Positions 63,949 through 64,000 of a stretch of 64,000 nt of DNA are shown one piece after another. A program made the position numbers and the translations under genes. The first letter of the stretch is position 1; each line of letters starts with the position of its first letter. Source of the stretch: Rallus limicola (lineage: Eukaryota; Chordata; Aves; Gruiformes; Rallidae); the NCBI GenBank assembly GCA_022605955.1, contig JAKCOZ010000651.1, positions 37,171-101,170 on the forward strand. The letters are read 5' to 3'. The notes below the pieces were generated by a model. It worked only from the letters and a program-made list of their open reading frames with translations. It had not been told where the DNA came from and made no database searches.

Positions 63949-64000
63949 CAGTTCAAAACATGCTAAACGTCCAGCAATAACTCCCAAAGTAAAGAAGCTA
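63949..64000. repeat. Partial monomer at right window edge
   Basis: The first 52 bp of the consensus, cut by the window end. The array continues outside. Confidence 0.98.

Larger units (their letters stand above)
1..64000. repeat. 198-bp satellite DNA array, entire window
   Basis: The window is a head-to-tail array of one 198-bp unit. There are 323 complete copies plus 52 bp, and no other sequence. Copy starts advance by 198 bp with phase changes only at six indels (near 6930, 14062, 20335, 45471, 57120 and 63635). The sum 64000 + 6 = 323 x 198 + 52 closes exactly, so no large insertion or deletion is hidden. All copies share one orientation. Copies mostly differ from the consensus by 0-3 substitutions; the most divergent I noted have about 6. 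The composition is 50% GC with CpG at roughly one third of expectation. Both ends are inside the array. A eukaryotic heterochromatic satellite is the natural reading; the chromosome and species cannot be told from the window. I do not recognise the family. Confidence 0.98.
45537..64000. repeat. Array segment E: multi-monomer higher-order repeats
   Basis: About 93 monomers. The segment is characterised by ACACAC copies (50322, 51708, 54876, 58833, 61209 and 62199), GACGCTG copies (C107G, absent before about 44.05 kb), and GGCCTAGC copies (about 53.1 kb onward, with one early outlier near 7983). It contains the 11-, 7-, 12- and 5-monomer units listed separately. No gene or unique DNA is present. 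Confidence 0.8.

Noticed and set aside
1..64000. CRISPR array
   Set aside because: There are no variable spacers: the entire 198-bp unit repeats, with copies mostly over 98% identical.
1..64000. CENP-B box in each monomer
   Set aside because: The core TTCG...A..CGGG is absent on both strands of the consensus; there is no TTCG at all. Centromeric function cannot be argued from this motif.
1..64000. Alpha satellite or telomeric repeat
   Set aside because: The period is 198 bp, not 171, the sequence is not AT-rich, and there are no TTAGGG runs.

Overview
The whole window is one uninterrupted tandem satellite array. A 198-bp monomer repeats head to tail from the first base to the last: 323 complete copies plus a 52-bp partial copy at the right edge. 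I found six small indels (net -6 bp), and these account exactly for the phase shift across the window. All copies have the same orientation. There is no unique sequence, transposable element, RNA gene, CRISPR array or supportable protein-coding gene. Both ends are inside the array, so it is longer than 64 kb. Most copies differ from the consensus at 0-3 of 198 positions.

Organism: a long, highly homogenised array with higher-order structure is typical of eukaryotic (peri)centromeric, subtelomeric or sex-chromosome heterochromatin. The consensus is 50% GC (99/198). It has 4 CpG where about 12 are expected from base composition, and many between-copy variants are CpG>TpG or CpG>CpA. This suggests a germline-methylated genome, most simply a vertebrate, although a plant is not excluded. 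I do not recognise the monomer as a named satellite. It is not the 171-bp alpha satellite by length, and it has no canonical CENP-B box.

Layout by diagnostic variants: (A) 1-13265, near-consensus copies with scattered GGTCAC and GAGCGA variants; (B) 13266-28707, the CTCG variant becomes common, a 5-monomer duplication lies at 14.8-16.8 kb and GAAGCGAGG appears near 19.85 kb; (C) 28708-37617, a highly diverged monomer type at 32.3-34.4 kb and an alternating two-monomer pattern at 34.6-36.8 kb; (D) 37618-45536, blocks 18 and 16 monomers apart marked by a GGTAAG variant; (E) 45537-64000, the richest higher-order structure, with an 11-monomer offset duplication, a 7-monomer unit and three copies of a 12-monomer unit, two of them almost identical and the last ending at the final partial monomer.

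The monomer is 66 x 3 bp and one frame on each strand lacks a stop, so open frames of thousands of codons run along both strands. These are an arithmetic by-product of the repeat and are not annotated as genes. The interest lies in how the array evolved: variant haplotypes, nested higher-order repeats of 2, 5, 7, 11, 12, 16 and 18 monomers, CpG decay, and a possible internal duplication inside the monomer.
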